From JAPSGM01 sp036258735 (GTDB taxonomy: Bacteria > Chloroflexota > Limnocylindria > QHBO01), in the NCBI GenBank assembly GCA_036258735.1, contig DATADC010000073.1:1-64000 (forward strand): DNA of 64,000 nucleotides, read 5' to 3'. This document shows, one piece after another, positions 23,328 to 31,964 of the stretch (positions are counted from its first letter, which is position 1; the number at the start of each line of letters is the position of its first letter). The translations under genes and the position numbers were made by a program. Under the pieces are notes generated by a model that was given only the letters and a program-made list of their open reading frames with translations, was not told the origin of the DNA and ran no database searches.

Positions 23328-25454
23328 TTAGGCGCCGTCGCGCCGCTGCTGTTCACGCTGCTGCTCGAGAGGAACCACGTTGTCGGGGTACTTGATGCGG
23401 CTGTGGTACATCCCCAGCAGCTGCTGGACGAAGGCTTCCTTGATCTGGGCGATGTTCTTCAGCGTCAGGTCGGCGTCGTCCAGCTGCCCGTCGTCCAGGC
23501 GCGCGTCGACGATGCGGTCGACCATGGCCCTGATGCTGCGCTCGTCCTTGTCGTCGAGCGAGCGGACGGAAGCCTCCACGCCGTCGGCCAGCATCAGGAT
23601 GGCCGCTTCCCGGCTCTGCGGCTTGGGGCCCGGGTAGCGGAAGCCGTCCCGGTTGACAACCTCGGCGTTGCCGCCGACCTCGCGCAGGGCCTTGCCGTAG
23701 AAGTAGCTCATCACGCTCGTGCCGTGGTGCTGGGGGATGAAGCCGATGATTTGCACCGGCAGCCCGTGCTCGTAGCCGAGGTCGATGCCATCGCGGATGT
23801 GGCTGGCGATGATGCGAGCGCTGACCTCGGCGGTCAGGTCGTCGTGGATGTTGCGCGCACCGGCCTGGTTCTCGATGAAGGCCAGCGGGTTCTTCATCTT
23901 GCCGATGTCGTGGTAGTAGGCCGCCACGCGCGCCAGCAACGGGTCGGCGCCGATGGTCTCCGCCGCACGCTCGGCGAGGTTCCCGACCATCACGCTGTGG
24001 TGGTAGGTGCCCGGCGTTTCGAGCAGGAGCCGGCGCAGCAGCCGTGACGACGGGTTCGCCAGCTCGAGCAGCTGGAACACGGTCATGATCCCGAACAGGT
24101 TGCCGATGACGGCGAATGACCCGACGGCCAGTACCACAGACAGCCCCGCGTTCACTGATCCGGCGGCCGCCCCCTGGAGCATGGCGGCCACGTCGCGCTG
24201 CTCGAGCAGGCCAAACGCGAGCACGACGGCCACGTTGGTGGCTGCCAGCACGAACCCGGTCCGCACGAACGCGTTCAGACGCTCGGCGCCCACGATCGAG
24301 GTCAGGGCCGCGATGCCGCCGGCGAGGGTGTACACGGCCGGCGTCACGGTGTCCTGGTTCATGACGCCCGCCAGGACGGCGAGTGTGACCGCCATGGCGG
24401 CCCCCGCGGCGCCATCCAGCAGGATGGCCGTCAGCAGCACCGTCGCGGCGCTGGGGACGACGTAGGCCCACAGCGTCCGGTCGGCAGAGATCCGCATGGC
24501 GACCGCCGTGACGAGCAGTGACAGCATGAATAGCAGCAACGAGCGGTTGCGGAACCAGATGTTGGGCTCGAAGCGCCACAGGAACCCGATGAGCAGGGCG
24601 GACACGAGCACCGCGACCAGGGCGTTGCCGGTGAGGGTCGAAGTCTCCAGCCGCGCGCCGGTCAGCCCCAGCTGCTGGAGCTCCTCGACGTCCAGCTCGG
24701 TGATCGGCACGCCGGCCTCGACGACGTTCTGGTTCGGGCGGATCTGGACGACCACCTGCCCGACCCGGTCACGCGCCTCATCCCGCGCAGCCTCGGTCTC
24801 CTCCGCGGAGAACTGCTCGTTGGGAACCAGCAGCTGTGCCGCGATGTCGGCCGCCAGCTGGCGCTGCTCCGGCGCCAGCTCGTGCGTGACGTTCTCGCGC
24901 AGCTCCTCGCGAGCCTGCTCCAGCGCGTCCTCGCGCACGGCGCCGGAGAGCGCGTCCTCCAGGACGACGCGGCCACCCTCGGCGACCTGCTGCCAGGTGG
25001 TGAGCGGCATGGTCCGCAGCGTCGCTCGGTTGGCCTCGCTCAAGATCGCCACGCGGGCGAGCGCCGCCGGTACCTCATCGGCCGGGATCGCGCCCTCGTC
25101 ACGCTGGCGCAGCACGTCGGTGATGATCGCCACGGTGGCGTCGTAGTCGCGCAGCTGCTCCTCGCGGATGTCGGCGCGCGGCGCGATGTCGACGTACACC
25201 GGCGGCACGTCGTCCGCCGCAGCCTCCCTGGCCTTCTCCGTCTCGGACGGCGAGACGAACGTCACGCTCCGAGGCGCGCGGATGTCCGCCGGTGGAACGT
25301 CGCCCACCTGGAGGTCGACCTGGCCCGCCGCGAAGCTGACCGAGGCAATGGCCCACAGCGCCAGGGCCAGCAGGCCGCCCACGCCCAGCGCGCGCACCCA
25401 CGGGCCGCGGCCGCGTCCCAGCTCCGTCTCGGCCAGCGTGCGCGGGATGAACAC
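23328..25454 (-). CDS. 7TM receptor-HD phosphohydrolase (PgpH/YqfF family)
   Basis: A 708-residue membrane protein. It has one N-terminal helix (about 25-45), a large extracytoplasmic 7TMR-HDED domain (about 50-280), seven membrane helices (about 285-470) and a cytoplasmic HD domain with HHSVMVGNLAERA and YYHDIGKMKNP. Listeria PgpH with this architecture degrades cyclic di-AMP, so a role in c-di-AMP turnover is plausible but not shown. The GTG start lies one base after the yqeY stop, giving one transcript. The canonical neighbour ybeY follows. Confidence 0.92.
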   Translation of the reverse strand: MFIPRTLAETELGRGRGPWVRALGVGGLLALALWAIASVSFAAGQVDLQVGDVPPADIRAPRSVTFVSPSETEKAREAAADDVPPVYVDIAPRADIREEQLRDYDATVAIITDVLRQRDEGAIPADEVPAALARVAILSEANRATLRTMPLTTWQQVAEGGRVVLEDALSGAVREDALEQAREELRENVTHELAPEQRQLAADIAAQLLVPNEQFSAEETEAARDEARDRVGQVVVQIRPNQNVVEAGVPITELDVEELQQLGLTGARLETSTLTGNALVAVLVSALLIGFLWRFEPNIWFRNRSLLLFMLSLLVTAVAMRISADRTLWAYVVPSAATVLLTAILLDGAAGAAMAVTLAVLAGVMNQDTVTPAVYTLAGGIAALTSIVGAERLNAFVRTGFVLAATNVAVVLAFGLLEQRDVAAMLQGAAAGSVNAGLSVVLAVGSFAVIGNLFGIMTVFQLLELANPSSRLLRRLLLETPGTYHHSVMVGNLAERAAETIGADPLLARVAAYYHDIGKMKNPLAFIENQAGARNIHDDLTAEVSARIIASHIRDGIDLGYEHGLPVQIIGFIPQHHGTSVMSYFYGKALREVGGNAEVVNRDGFRYPGPKPQSREAAILMLADGVEASVRSLDDKDERSIRAMVDRIVDARLDDGQLDDADLTLKNIAQIKEAFVQQLLGMYHSRIKYPDNVVPLEQQREQQRRDGA

Positions 25455-25455
25455 C

Positions 25456-25905
25456 TCAGCCGCTCCCCAGCCGACGCCGGACCAGCTCGGAGACGATTCG
25501 CCCGTCCGCCCGGCCCCTGGTGCGTGGCATGAGCGCGCCCATGACCCTGCCCATGTCCGCCGGCCCGCTCGCGCCGGTCTCGGCCACGGCCTGGTCGACC
25601 ATGGCCGTCAGCTCGTCCTCGGGGAGCTGTGCCGGCAGGAACTCGGACAGGATGGCCGCCTCGGCCTCCTCGTCGACCGCCCGCTCCTCGCGGCCGCCGG
25701 CCCGGAACTGCTCGACCGACTCGCGGCGCTGCTTCAGTTGACGACCCAGCACCTCGACCACTTCCTGATCACTCAGCGGCCGACCCAGCTCGATCTCCCG
25801 GTTGTGGGCAGCCGCCATGGCCATCCGTAGGGTCGAGGTGCGCCGCTCGTCGCGCGCGCGCATGGCGTCGCGCATGGCGGACTCGATCCGCGTCTGGAGG
25901 GTCAT
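25456..25905 (-). CDS. YqeY/GatB-tail domain protein
   Basis: A 149-residue protein of the YqeY family (MTLQTRIESAMRDAMRARD start, SDQEVVEVLGRQLKQRRES, FLPAQLPEDEL, then GRVMGALMPRTRGRADG). It matches the tRNA-binding tail domain of GatB and is thought to bind tRNA or assist amidation, but its function is not established. Placement between rpsU and the 7TM-HD gene is widespread in bacteria. Confidence 0.92.
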   Translation of the reverse strand: MTLQTRIESAMRDAMRARDERRTSTLRMAMAAAHNREIELGRPLSDQEVVEVLGRQLKQRRESVEQFRAGGREERAVDEEAEAAILSEFLPAQLPEDELTAMVDQAVAETGASGPADMGRVMGALMPRTRGRADGRIVSELVRRRLGSG

Positions 25906-25990
25906 CGGTTCAGGGACGGTGCGGGCGTCATGGGTCTTGGTCTGGACGGATCGACCGGGCCCGCGGTTTGCGGAGTGAGCGTCTGGCGGC

Positions 25991-26167
25991 CTACGCGCGG
26001 GTAGCCTTTCGCTTCTTGGCTTCCTTGCGCTTGCGCTTCACGCTGGGCTTCTCGTAGTGCTCGCGGCGCCGCGCCTCAGCCAGGATTCCCGACTGCTGGA
26101 TCTTCTTGTTGAAGCGGCGCAGCGCGCTCTCGAACGTCTCGTTCTCGCCCACGCGGACCTCTGCCAA
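25991..26167 (-). CDS. rpsU: 30S ribosomal protein S21
   Basis: A 58-residue protein that begins at a TTG codon. It reads AEVRVGENETFESALRRFN followed by KKIQQSGILAEARRREHYE and a basic tail KRKRKEAKKRKATRA, which is the S21 consensus. A perfect AGGAGG lies eight bases before the TTG and decides the start. S21 is loosely bound to the small subunit and helps initiation near the anti-Shine-Dalgarno. It sits 85 bp before yqeY, a conserved pairing. Confidence 0.95.
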   Translation of the reverse strand: MAEVRVGENETFESALRRFNKKIQQSGILAEARRREHYEKPSVKRKRKEAKKRKATRA

Positions 26168-26297
26168 ACGTCTCGCCTCCTCTCTGCTTCGTCATGGCGC
26201 CATGAGCGCATGCGCAGGCGGAAGCCTGTCGCACGCCTGCCCGGCGCACAAGCCCGCGGAGTCTAGCAGCGGGGGTGGAGGGGGTCAACGCGACCCA

Positions 26298-26648
26298 TCA
26301 CCCCGGTGGCCACGTCAGGCTGCGGCCGCCGAGCAGATGGAAGTGGAGGTGGAACACGCTCTGCCCCGCCTCGGGCCCAACATTGGTGACGATCCGATAT
26401 CCGCGTAGGCCCTCCTGCTCGGCGACACGACGCAGCGCCGAGAAGAGGGCGGCCAACAGGTCGCCATCGTCGTCGCCGAGCTCGGCTGCGGAGGCCACGT
26501 GCCGCTTGGGCACGGCCAGGACATGCGTCGGCGCGCGCGGGTTGATGTCGCGGAAGACGAGGACTCGTTCGTCCATGAGCACCGTCTCGGACGGCACCTC
26601 GCCGTCCACGATCCGGCAGAAGAGGCAGTTCGGATCGCGCTCGTCCAT
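26298..26648 (-). CDS. HIT family (histidine triad) nucleotide hydrolase
   Basis: A 116-residue Hint-like protein that hydrolyses adenosine phosphoramidates or dinucleotides. The N-terminus has the zinc-type CLFCRIV pair, and the triad HLHFHLLGG lies near the C-terminus, with the catalytic middle histidine present. It is 9 bp downstream of rsmE in the dnaJ operon. The 130 bp between it and rpsU has no clear gene. Confidence 0.95.
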   Translation of the reverse strand: MDERDPNCLFCRIVDGEVPSETVLMDERVLVFRDINPRAPTHVLAVPKRHVASAAELGDDDGDLLAALFSALRRVAEQEGLRGYRIVTNVGPEAGQSVFHLHFHLLGGRSLTWPPG

Positions 26649-26657
26649 GGCCGCAGC

Positions 26658-27347
26658 CTAGGCGAAGTCGCCCGTGCGCGACAAGACGACCGCGGCGGCG
26701 GCCACGGCAACCGTCTCTGACCGCAGGATGCGGCTCCCGAGCGACGCGGTGACCGTGCCGGCGCTCACCGCAACGTGCACTTCATCCTCGGAGAAACCAC
26801 CCTCGGGGCCGATGATGACGCCCGGCGGCGACGGGATTTCGGACAGCCGCGGCGCGCTGGCGCGCTCCAGCAGCAGGACCGAACCGCTGCCGATCGCGTC
26901 CGCGAGGCGGACCGGCTCGTGGACTGGCGGGACCATTCCCCGTTCGGACTGCTCCGCAGCCTCGCGGGCCAGGCCGCGCAGCCGCTCGAGGCGCCGCGGC
27001 GACAGGTCCCGGACCACGCACCGCTCGCTGACGAACAGCCGGAACTCGGCAACGCCAACCTCGGTCGCGTGGCGCACCACAGGCTCCAGGTGATCGCCAC
27101 GCAGCAGCGCCTGCCAGACGGTGAGCCGGTGACCAGGCTCGCCGCCCGCCGGGCCGCGCTCCTCGACCACGCATTCGTCGCCCTCGAGCCGGCACATGGC
27201 GGCCTGGCCGCGACCGTCCAGCAGCACGAACCGGTCGCCCGACCGCATGCGCAGGACGCGCAGCACCTGGTGCCCGATCTCATCGGGCAGCGCAAACCGA
27301 GGGCCGGCCATCTCATCGGGCCGCACGAAGAAGCGGTGCAGCGTCAC
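26658..27347 (-). CDS. rsmE: 16S rRNA m3U1498 methyltransferase
   Basis: SPOUT-class methyltransferase that modifies U1498 of 16S rRNA. The 229-residue protein starts VTLHRFFVRPDEM, typical for RsmE, and contains the SAM-binding knot segment IIGPEGGFSEDEV and the end LGSRILRSETVAVAAAAVV. The GTG at 27347 overlaps the prmA stop as GTGA, so I prefer it to the upstream start at 27374. Confidence 0.95.
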   Translation of the reverse strand: MTLHRFFVRPDEMAGPRFALPDEIGHQVLRVLRMRSGDRFVLLDGRGQAAMCRLEGDECVVEERGPAGGEPGHRLTVWQALLRGDHLEPVVRHATEVGVAEFRLFVSERCVVRDLSPRRLERLRGLAREAAEQSERGMVPPVHEPVRLADAIGSGSVLLLERASAPRLSEIPSPPGVIIGPEGGFSEDEVHVAVSAGTVTASLGSRILRSETVAVAAAAVVLSRTGDFA

Positions 27348-28249
27348 GTTCGGACCAGCTTCAACGCGGTCCACTCGCCGTCGTCGAGGCGCTGGTCGAG
27401 GCGAAAGCCGGCTTGGCGCATCGCGGCCAGCACCTCGTCACCACGGCCAGCGATGGCGCCGCCTGCCACCAGCGTGCCGCCCGCGGCCGCGTGGGCGGCG
27501 AGCCGCGGCGCGAGCTGCACCAGCACGCTCGCCACGAGGTTCGCCAGGACCAGCCCGTAGGGCTCAGCGGCCCGCTCGGGCAGGGAGCCATGCGTCGCGT
27601 GCACCCGATCGGCCAGCCCGTTGGCGACGGCGTTGGCGCGCGTCACCTCGACGGCGACCGGATCGGTGTCCAGGCATTCGACGCGCTCAGCACCCAGCCG
27701 GGCCGCGGCCAGGGCGAGAATGCCGGAGCCGGAGCCGACATCCAGGACGTGCGGGGGCATCGGGCCAAGGCCCTGGAGGAGGGCCAGGCAGGCGCGGGTG
27801 GTCGGGTGCAGGCCGGTTCCGAACGCCATCCCGGGATCGAGGCGCACCGCGACCTCGTCGTGGCCGATGGGCTCGTCGAGCCATGTCGGCACGATCACGA
27901 CCCGCCCGATCCGCTGAGCGACGTAGCCATCCTTCCAGCGCGCGAGCCAGTCGGTGTCGTCCACGCTCCGCACGCGCAGGTCGCCGACGGGGCGCAGCCC
28001 GAACGCCTGCACGTGCCACAGCGCGCGCTCCGTGGCTTCCACCGCGCGAGGGGCATCGGCGTCGTCGGGGATGTGCGCGGTCACCTCGTACGGCGCGGTC
28101 GCATCCTCGCGGACGGAGAGCTCGTCACCGGGATCAGGGACCAGCCGCGTTGGCCGCACCGCGGTGCCGGATGCCACCCGCCCGAGGATCTCGCTCACGG
28201 CCTCCACCGCCTCGGCGTCTGCTTCGACGGTCAGCTCCAGCCAGCGCAC
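27344..28249 (-). CDS. prmA: Ribosomal protein L11 methyltransferase
   Basis: Trimethylates L11 on several amino groups. The 301-residue protein has the short substrate-recognition N-domain and a class I methyltransferase core: GMAFGTGLHPTTR, VLDVGSGSGILALAAARLGA and VLANLVASVL (the NxxA/N type motif). The GTG start is 18 bp after the dnaJ stop. dnaJ-prmA-rsmE is a recurrent bacterial arrangement; here it places two ribosome modification enzymes under heat-shock control. Confidence 0.95.
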   Translation of the reverse strand: MRWLELTVEADAEAVEAVSEILGRVASGTAVRPTRLVPDPGDELSVREDATAPYEVTAHIPDDADAPRAVEATERALWHVQAFGLRPVGDLRVRSVDDTDWLARWKDGYVAQRIGRVVIVPTWLDEPIGHDEVAVRLDPGMAFGTGLHPTTRACLALLQGLGPMPPHVLDVGSGSGILALAAARLGAERVECLDTDPVAVEVTRANAVANGLADRVHATHGSLPERAAEPYGLVLANLVASVLVQLAPRLAAHAAAGGTLVAGGAIAGRGDEVLAAMRQAGFRLDQRLDDGEWTALKLVRT

Positions 28250-28267
28250 GGCGAGCCCACGCCGCGC

Positions 28268-29398
28268 CTAGGCGAAGATGTCGCGCAGCCGGTCGAACAG
28301 TCCGTCCCCGCGCTTGGGCAGCTCCGCCGGCCCGCTGACCGCGTCGAGCTGCTTGAGCAGGTCGCGCTCCTTTTTCGACAGCCTGGCGGGGACCACCAGG
28401 GTGGCGATGACGTGGAGGTCACCGCGACCACTGCCCCGCAGGCGTGGCACGCCCTCGCCGCGCAGCTTGAACTCGGCGCCCGATTGCGTGCCGGGCGGGA
28501 TCTCCAGGTCCTGCTGGCCGTCGACGGTTGGGACCGTCACGCGAGCGCCCAGTGCGGCCTGAGCGAAGGTCATTGGCAGCTCGTAGTACAGCTCGGTCCC
28601 GCGACGAACCAGCTCCGCGTGCTCCTTGACCGTGACCGACACATACAGGTCGCCGGGCGGCCCGCCCCGCGGCCCCGCCTCGCCCTGGCCCTCGATCGCG
28701 ATGCGCTGCCCGCTGTCGATCCCCGGCGGGATCGTGACCTCCAGGCGTCGCTCCTGGCGAACGCGGCCCTCGCCGTTGCAGTTGCTACAGGCAGTGGCGA
28801 TGATGCGGCCCTCGCCGTTGCAGCGCGGGCAGGCGGTGATGTTCACCATCTGACCCAGGATCGTCTGGCTCACGCGGCGACGCTCGCCGGTGCCATTGCA
28901 TTCCGGGCACGTCTGCGGCTCGCTGCCCGGTTCGCCGCCGCTGCCGCCGCAGAGCTCGCAGGCCACGAGCGTCGGGAAGCGGATCTCACGCGTGACGCCG
29001 GTGATCGCCTCCTCGAACTCGATGGTCATTTCGTAGCGCAGGTCGGCCCCTGCCACGACCCGCCGCCGCTGGCGCGTTCCAGCCGGTGACCCGCCGAAGA
29101 AGGCGTCGAAGATGTCGCCGAACGGTCCAAAGCCGCCCCCGAAGCCCTCGAAGCCGCCTCCGGTGCTGGCGCCGTCGACGCCGGCATGGCCGAACATGTC
29201 GTACGCGGTCCGCCGCTGCCGGTCGCCGAGCACCCGATACGCCTCGTTCAGCTCCTTGAAGCGCTCTTCGGCGCCGTGGCTGGTGTCCACGTCGGGGTGA
29301 TGGCGCTGGGCGGCCCGGCGGAAGGCGCGCTTGATCTCCTCGTCGGAGGCATCGCGCGGGACGCCGAGCACCTCGTAGTAGTCGCGCTTGATCGCCAT
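28268..29398 (-). CDS. dnaJ: Chaperone protein DnaJ
   Basis: Co-chaperone that delivers substrates to DnaK and stimulates its ATPase. The 376-residue protein has the J domain with HPD (RHHPDVDTSH), a G/F-rich linker, four CxxCxGxG zinc repeats (CELCGGSG, CPECNGTG, CPRCNGEG, CSNCNGEG) and two client-binding domains. The frame is open to 29563, but MAIKRDYYEVLGV at 29398 is the true N-terminus. TATAAT is 9 bases upstream with no ribosome-binding site. A CIRCE operator lies just behind it. Confidence 0.98.
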   Translation of the reverse strand: MAIKRDYYEVLGVPRDASDEEIKRAFRRAAQRHHPDVDTSHGAEERFKELNEAYRVLGDRQRRTAYDMFGHAGVDGASTGGGFEGFGGGFGPFGDIFDAFFGGSPAGTRQRRRVVAGADLRYEMTIEFEEAITGVTREIRFPTLVACELCGGSGGEPGSEPQTCPECNGTGERRRVSQTILGQMVNITACPRCNGEGRIIATACSNCNGEGRVRQERRLEVTIPPGIDSGQRIAIEGQGEAGPRGGPPGDLYVSVTVKEHAELVRRGTELYYELPMTFAQAALGARVTVPTVDGQQDLEIPPGTQSGAEFKLRGEGVPRLRGSGRGDLHVIATLVVPARLSKKERDLLKQLDAVSGPAELPKRGDGLFDRLRDIFA

Positions 29399-29407
29399 CG
29401 CGGCGGG

Positions 29408-29413
29408 ATTATA
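29408..29413 (-). promoter_or_regulatory. -10 box TATAAT of the dnaJ operon, leaderless
   Basis: A perfect TATAAT lies 9 bases before the dnaJ ATG, so transcription would start at or very near the AUG. The CIRCE element starts only 4 bases upstream of the box and would cover the promoter spacer. Confidence 0.7.
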
Positions 29414-29417
29414 CAAA

Positions 29418-29444
29418 TTGGCACTCTCCGATTGAGAGTGCCAG
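29418..29444. promoter_or_regulatory. CIRCE operator (HrcA site) of dnaJ
   Basis: TTGGCACTC, nine bases, GAGTGCCAG: a near-perfect match to the CIRCE inverted repeat TTAGCACTC-N9-GAGTGCTAA. HrcA encoded at 35894-36994 should bind it and block dnaJ-prmA-rsmE-HIT transcription in the absence of heat stress. Confidence 0.93.
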
Positions 29445-29457
29445 GCTGCCCCTCGGC

Positions 29458-30207
29458 TCAGGAGGCGGGACCGTCTGGGGCCGTGGACTCGCCCTGCCGC
29501 GGAAGCGCCTCGGCGAGACGCCCCATGACCAGGCCGGCCATTCGTTGCGACCGGTATCCCCACCAGTACAGCACCAGGAAGCTGGCGATGAACACGACGA
29601 CTCCCAAGCCCGCGGCGGGCGCCATGGCTGTCTGGAGGGCGATCGTCGCCACGGCGGCCAGGACGGCGGCGAGCATGGCATTCACGAAGGCGATGGTGCC
29701 GGGGGTCGTGATCAGCCCGTGGAGGAGGCCGCCGCCCGTCTCGACCACGGCGCCGTAGGTTCGCAGCATCCCGCTGCGGTCCTCGGTCACGCCGGTAACA
29801 AAATGGCGCTCCAGGTCAGGCGCCAGCTCGAGATAGGCCCGGCGCAATCGGTTCATGCCCGCCACCCAGACGAGGTCCTCGTTGTTGACCTCCAGCAGCC
29901 GGGCGTAGGTAGCCAGGCCCACCACCAGCAGTACGGGAAGCAGCAGCAGGGCGAACACCACGAAGCCTTCACCGAAGGAGGTCGCCTGCGCGACCAGCGC
30001 CAGCGCCACGATGGCGCCGGACAACAGCGTCAGGAACATCCCCGCCCGCGCGAAGGACTCGTTCCACGACAGCGAGCGCGTCGCCAGCAGGCTCCAGTGC
30101 TCGGTCGCCAGCAGCTGCGCACGCAGGGCCCGATCCGCGGCCGCGGATCCAGCCGCGGGAGCAGACGCGGTCGCGGCCGGCATCTCCGGCATGCGCTCGG
30201 TGACCAT
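29458..30207 (-). CDS. Hypothetical membrane protein
   Basis: A 249-residue protein with four hydrophobic segments in two pairs (about residues 55-105 and 170-220) separated by a soluble region that includes RLRRAYLELAPDLERHFVTG. I do not recognise a family. The longer open frame upstream is the shadow of the AlkX gene; the ATG at 30207 lies 9 bases below a TACAAT box and 42 bp from the divergent gene at 30250, which supports this start. It is transcribed toward the dnaJ operator. Confidence 0.65.
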   Translation of the reverse strand: MVTERMPEMPAATASAPAAGSAAADRALRAQLLATEHWSLLATRSLSWNESFARAGMFLTLLSGAIVALALVAQATSFGEGFVVFALLLLPVLLVVGLATYARLLEVNNEDLVWVAGMNRLRRAYLELAPDLERHFVTGVTEDRSGMLRTYGAVVETGGGLLHGLITTPGTIAFVNAMLAAVLAAVATIALQTAMAPAAGLGVVVFIASFLVLYWWGYRSQRMAGLVMGRLAEALPRQGESTAPDGPAS

Positions 30208-30216
30208 GCTGGCCCG

Positions 30217-30222
30217 ATTGTA
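30217..30222 (-). promoter_or_regulatory. Candidate -10 box TACAAT, leaderless
   Basis: TACAAT lies 9 bases before the ATG at 30207, with a divergent box on the other strand 12 bases away. Confidence 0.4.
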
Positions 30223-30234
30223 GGGGCGGTCGGC

Positions 30235-30240
30235 TAGCAT
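30235..30240 (+). promoter_or_regulatory. Candidate -10 box TAGCAT, leaderless
   Basis: TAGCAT lies 9 bases before the ATG at 30250. The divergent start codons are only 42 bp apart, so the two promoters overlap. Confidence 0.4.
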
Positions 30241-30249
30241 CCGGCCGCC

Positions 30250-31488
30250 ATGAACGAGCCGCTCCGGATCACCGCGGACCACGCCCGACGCTACCTGGTG
30301 ACGCGCCACGGTCTGGCGCCGCCTCGCAGCCTCCCGGCGGAGCCGGAATCGGTCCTGCGGGTGGTCGATCGGCTTGGGAGCCTCCAGTTCGACCCGCTGG
30401 AGGTGCCGGGTGCGCGCAATCACGACCTGGTGCTTCATGCGCGGGTCGCAGGCTACCGACGCGAATGGCTGGACGCCTGGCTGTATGGCGCCGACCGCCG
30501 CCTGATCGAGGTCTACAACAAGAGCCTCAACATCCTGCCCATTGGCGAGCTGCCGCACTACCGCCTGGCGTGGGAGCGCGCGCAGAGTTACTACAGCGAT
30601 CGGATCCTGCGCGAGCAGGCGGCCGTGGTCGACGCCATCCTCGGGCGCATCCGTGCGGAGGGACCGCTCTCCACCGCCGCCTTCCGCGACCACGACCAGG
30701 CCATCGACTGGTGGTGGGCGCCAACGCGGGCTGCACGGGCAGTGATGGAGGCGCTGTTCGTGACCGGCCGCCTGGGCATCGCGCGACGCGATGGCAACCG
30801 CCGCTACTACGACCTGATGGAGCGGCTCGTCCCCGCCAAGCTCCTGGACCGGCGCGAGCCGGAGGAGGACGCCATGCGCCACCGGCTGTGGAGCCGGTAT
30901 CGCGCCATCGGCCTCATGGCCTCGCCCGGCCCAGCCGACGTCGTGTACGGCACGGGGCCGGCGACCGACCGCCGCCGACGCACGGCCGAGCTGGTCGAGG
31001 CCGGCGCGCTCCTACCTGTCGAGGTCGAGGGGCTCAAGGGGACGCGCTACGCGCCCGCCGACGAGCGTCACATGCTCCAAGACGCCGAGAGCGAAGTGCT
31101 CGATCCGGCCGTGACGTTTCTGGCGCCGCTGGACCCGTTCGTCTGGGACCGCGGCCTGCTGCGCGACCTGTTCGGCTTCGACTACGTGTGGGAGGTCTAC
31201 GTCCCGGCGGCGAAGCGACGCTGGGGCTACTACGTGCTGCCGATCCTGTTCGGTGAGCGCCTGGTGGGACGCATCGAGCCACGCCTGGAGCGAGCAAGCG
31301 GCACGCTTCGAATACTCGGGATCTGGTTCGAGGACGGCTTCAGACCGATGGAGGAGCCGCACTTCGTCCCCGCCCTGTCCGCGGCGCTGCGCGACTACAC
31401 CTCGTTCGTGGGAGCGAGATCCGTCACCTGGCCGCGCACTCGCATCGGGCGGGCCGTCGCCGGAGCGCTGAGCGCGGTCGAGACGTGA
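30250..31488 (+). CDS. AlkX/YcaQ-type DNA glycosylase (HTH_42 family)
   Basis: A 412-residue protein of the AlkZ/AlkX superfamily (winged-helix DNA-binding domains, PF06224), whose members unhook interstrand crosslinks or remove bulky alkylated bases. The catalytic QxD motif of the AlkX/YcaQ branch is visible as SLQFDPLEV near residue 46, where AlkZ self-resistance enzymes have QxQ. Other family marks are YNKSLNILP and PFVWDRGLLRDLFGFDYVWEVYVP. No biosynthetic cluster is nearby, which fits a housekeeping repair role rather than antibiotic self-resistance. Confidence 0.85.
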   Translation: MNEPLRITADHARRYLVTRHGLAPPRSLPAEPESVLRVVDRLGSLQFDPLEVPGARNHDLVLHARVAGYRREWLDAWLYGADRRLIEVYNKSLNILPIGELPHYRLAWERAQSYYSDRILREQAAVVDAILGRIRAEGPLSTAAFRDHDQAIDWWWAPTRAARAVMEALFVTGRLGIARRDGNRRYYDLMERLVPAKLLDRREPEEDAMRHRLWSRYRAIGLMASPGPADVVYGTGPATDRRRRTAELVEAGALLPVEVEGLKGTRYAPADERHMLQDAESEVLDPAVTFLAPLDPFVWDRGLLRDLFGFDYVWEVYVPAAKRRWGYYVLPILFGERLVGRIEPRLERASGTLRILGIWFEDGFRPMEEPHFVPALSAALRDYTSFVGARSVTWPRTRIGRAVAGALSAVET

Positions 31489-31520
31489 CCGCGCCGCAAG
31501 CTCGTCGAGGTCCTCGCCAC

Positions 31521-31964
31521 TCAGTTATCGGCGTAGCCCTGCTCCCAGGTCCGGTCAGGATCGTGGTTGCGAAGGTCGATGCCGTGGTCGACCGCCGCCT
31601 TGAGCGCCATGAGCACCGAGACCCAGCCGGCGTGCGTCTCGGCCCAATCCTCGGGGGGCACGCCTTCGTCGGTGAGCGTGAGATCGGTGCCGCCGCTGCC
31701 GTCATCGGCCAGCTCAAAGGTGGCGATGCTTCTGGCGAAGTACTCGACCGTGAAGAGGGCCGGCGCCTCGCTGGCGAGCACGCGCGTTCGCGCCTCCATG
31801 GCCCCCGGCCAGCGCCAATAAATCCACCCGTCGCGCTCGTCGGCGGACTCGGCCCAGAAGCGGGCGCGGCCTTCGTCGGTGCTGAGCATCCCGTGCACGG
31901 CCGCTGGCGACGAGGCGAGGTGCAGCCTCCAGCGAATGGGTGGCTGCTCGCGGCCGCCACTCAT
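31521..31964 (-). CDS. SRPBCC (AHSA1-like) domain protein
   Basis: A 147-residue START/Bet v1-like protein: N-terminal strand-helix with SSPAAVHGMLSTDEGRARFWAES, a central tryptophan-rich part, and the C-terminal helix TEDWAETHAGWVSVL-like (observed PEDWAETHAGWVSVLMALK) that closes the ligand pocket. The ligand is unknown. Its ATG overlaps the exonuclease III stop as ATGA, so the pair is co-transcribed. Confidence 0.8.
   Translation of the reverse strand: MSGGREQPPIRWRLHLASSPAAVHGMLSTDEGRARFWAESADERDGWIYWRWPGAMEARTRVLASEAPALFTVEYFARSIATFELADDGSGGTDLTLTDEGVPPEDWAETHAGWVSVLMALKAAVDHGIDLRNHDPDRTWEQGYADN

Noticed and set aside
23328..23400. phoH expected beside ybeY and the 7TM-HD gene
   Set aside because: No PhoH-like ATPase is found between or beside these genes in this window.
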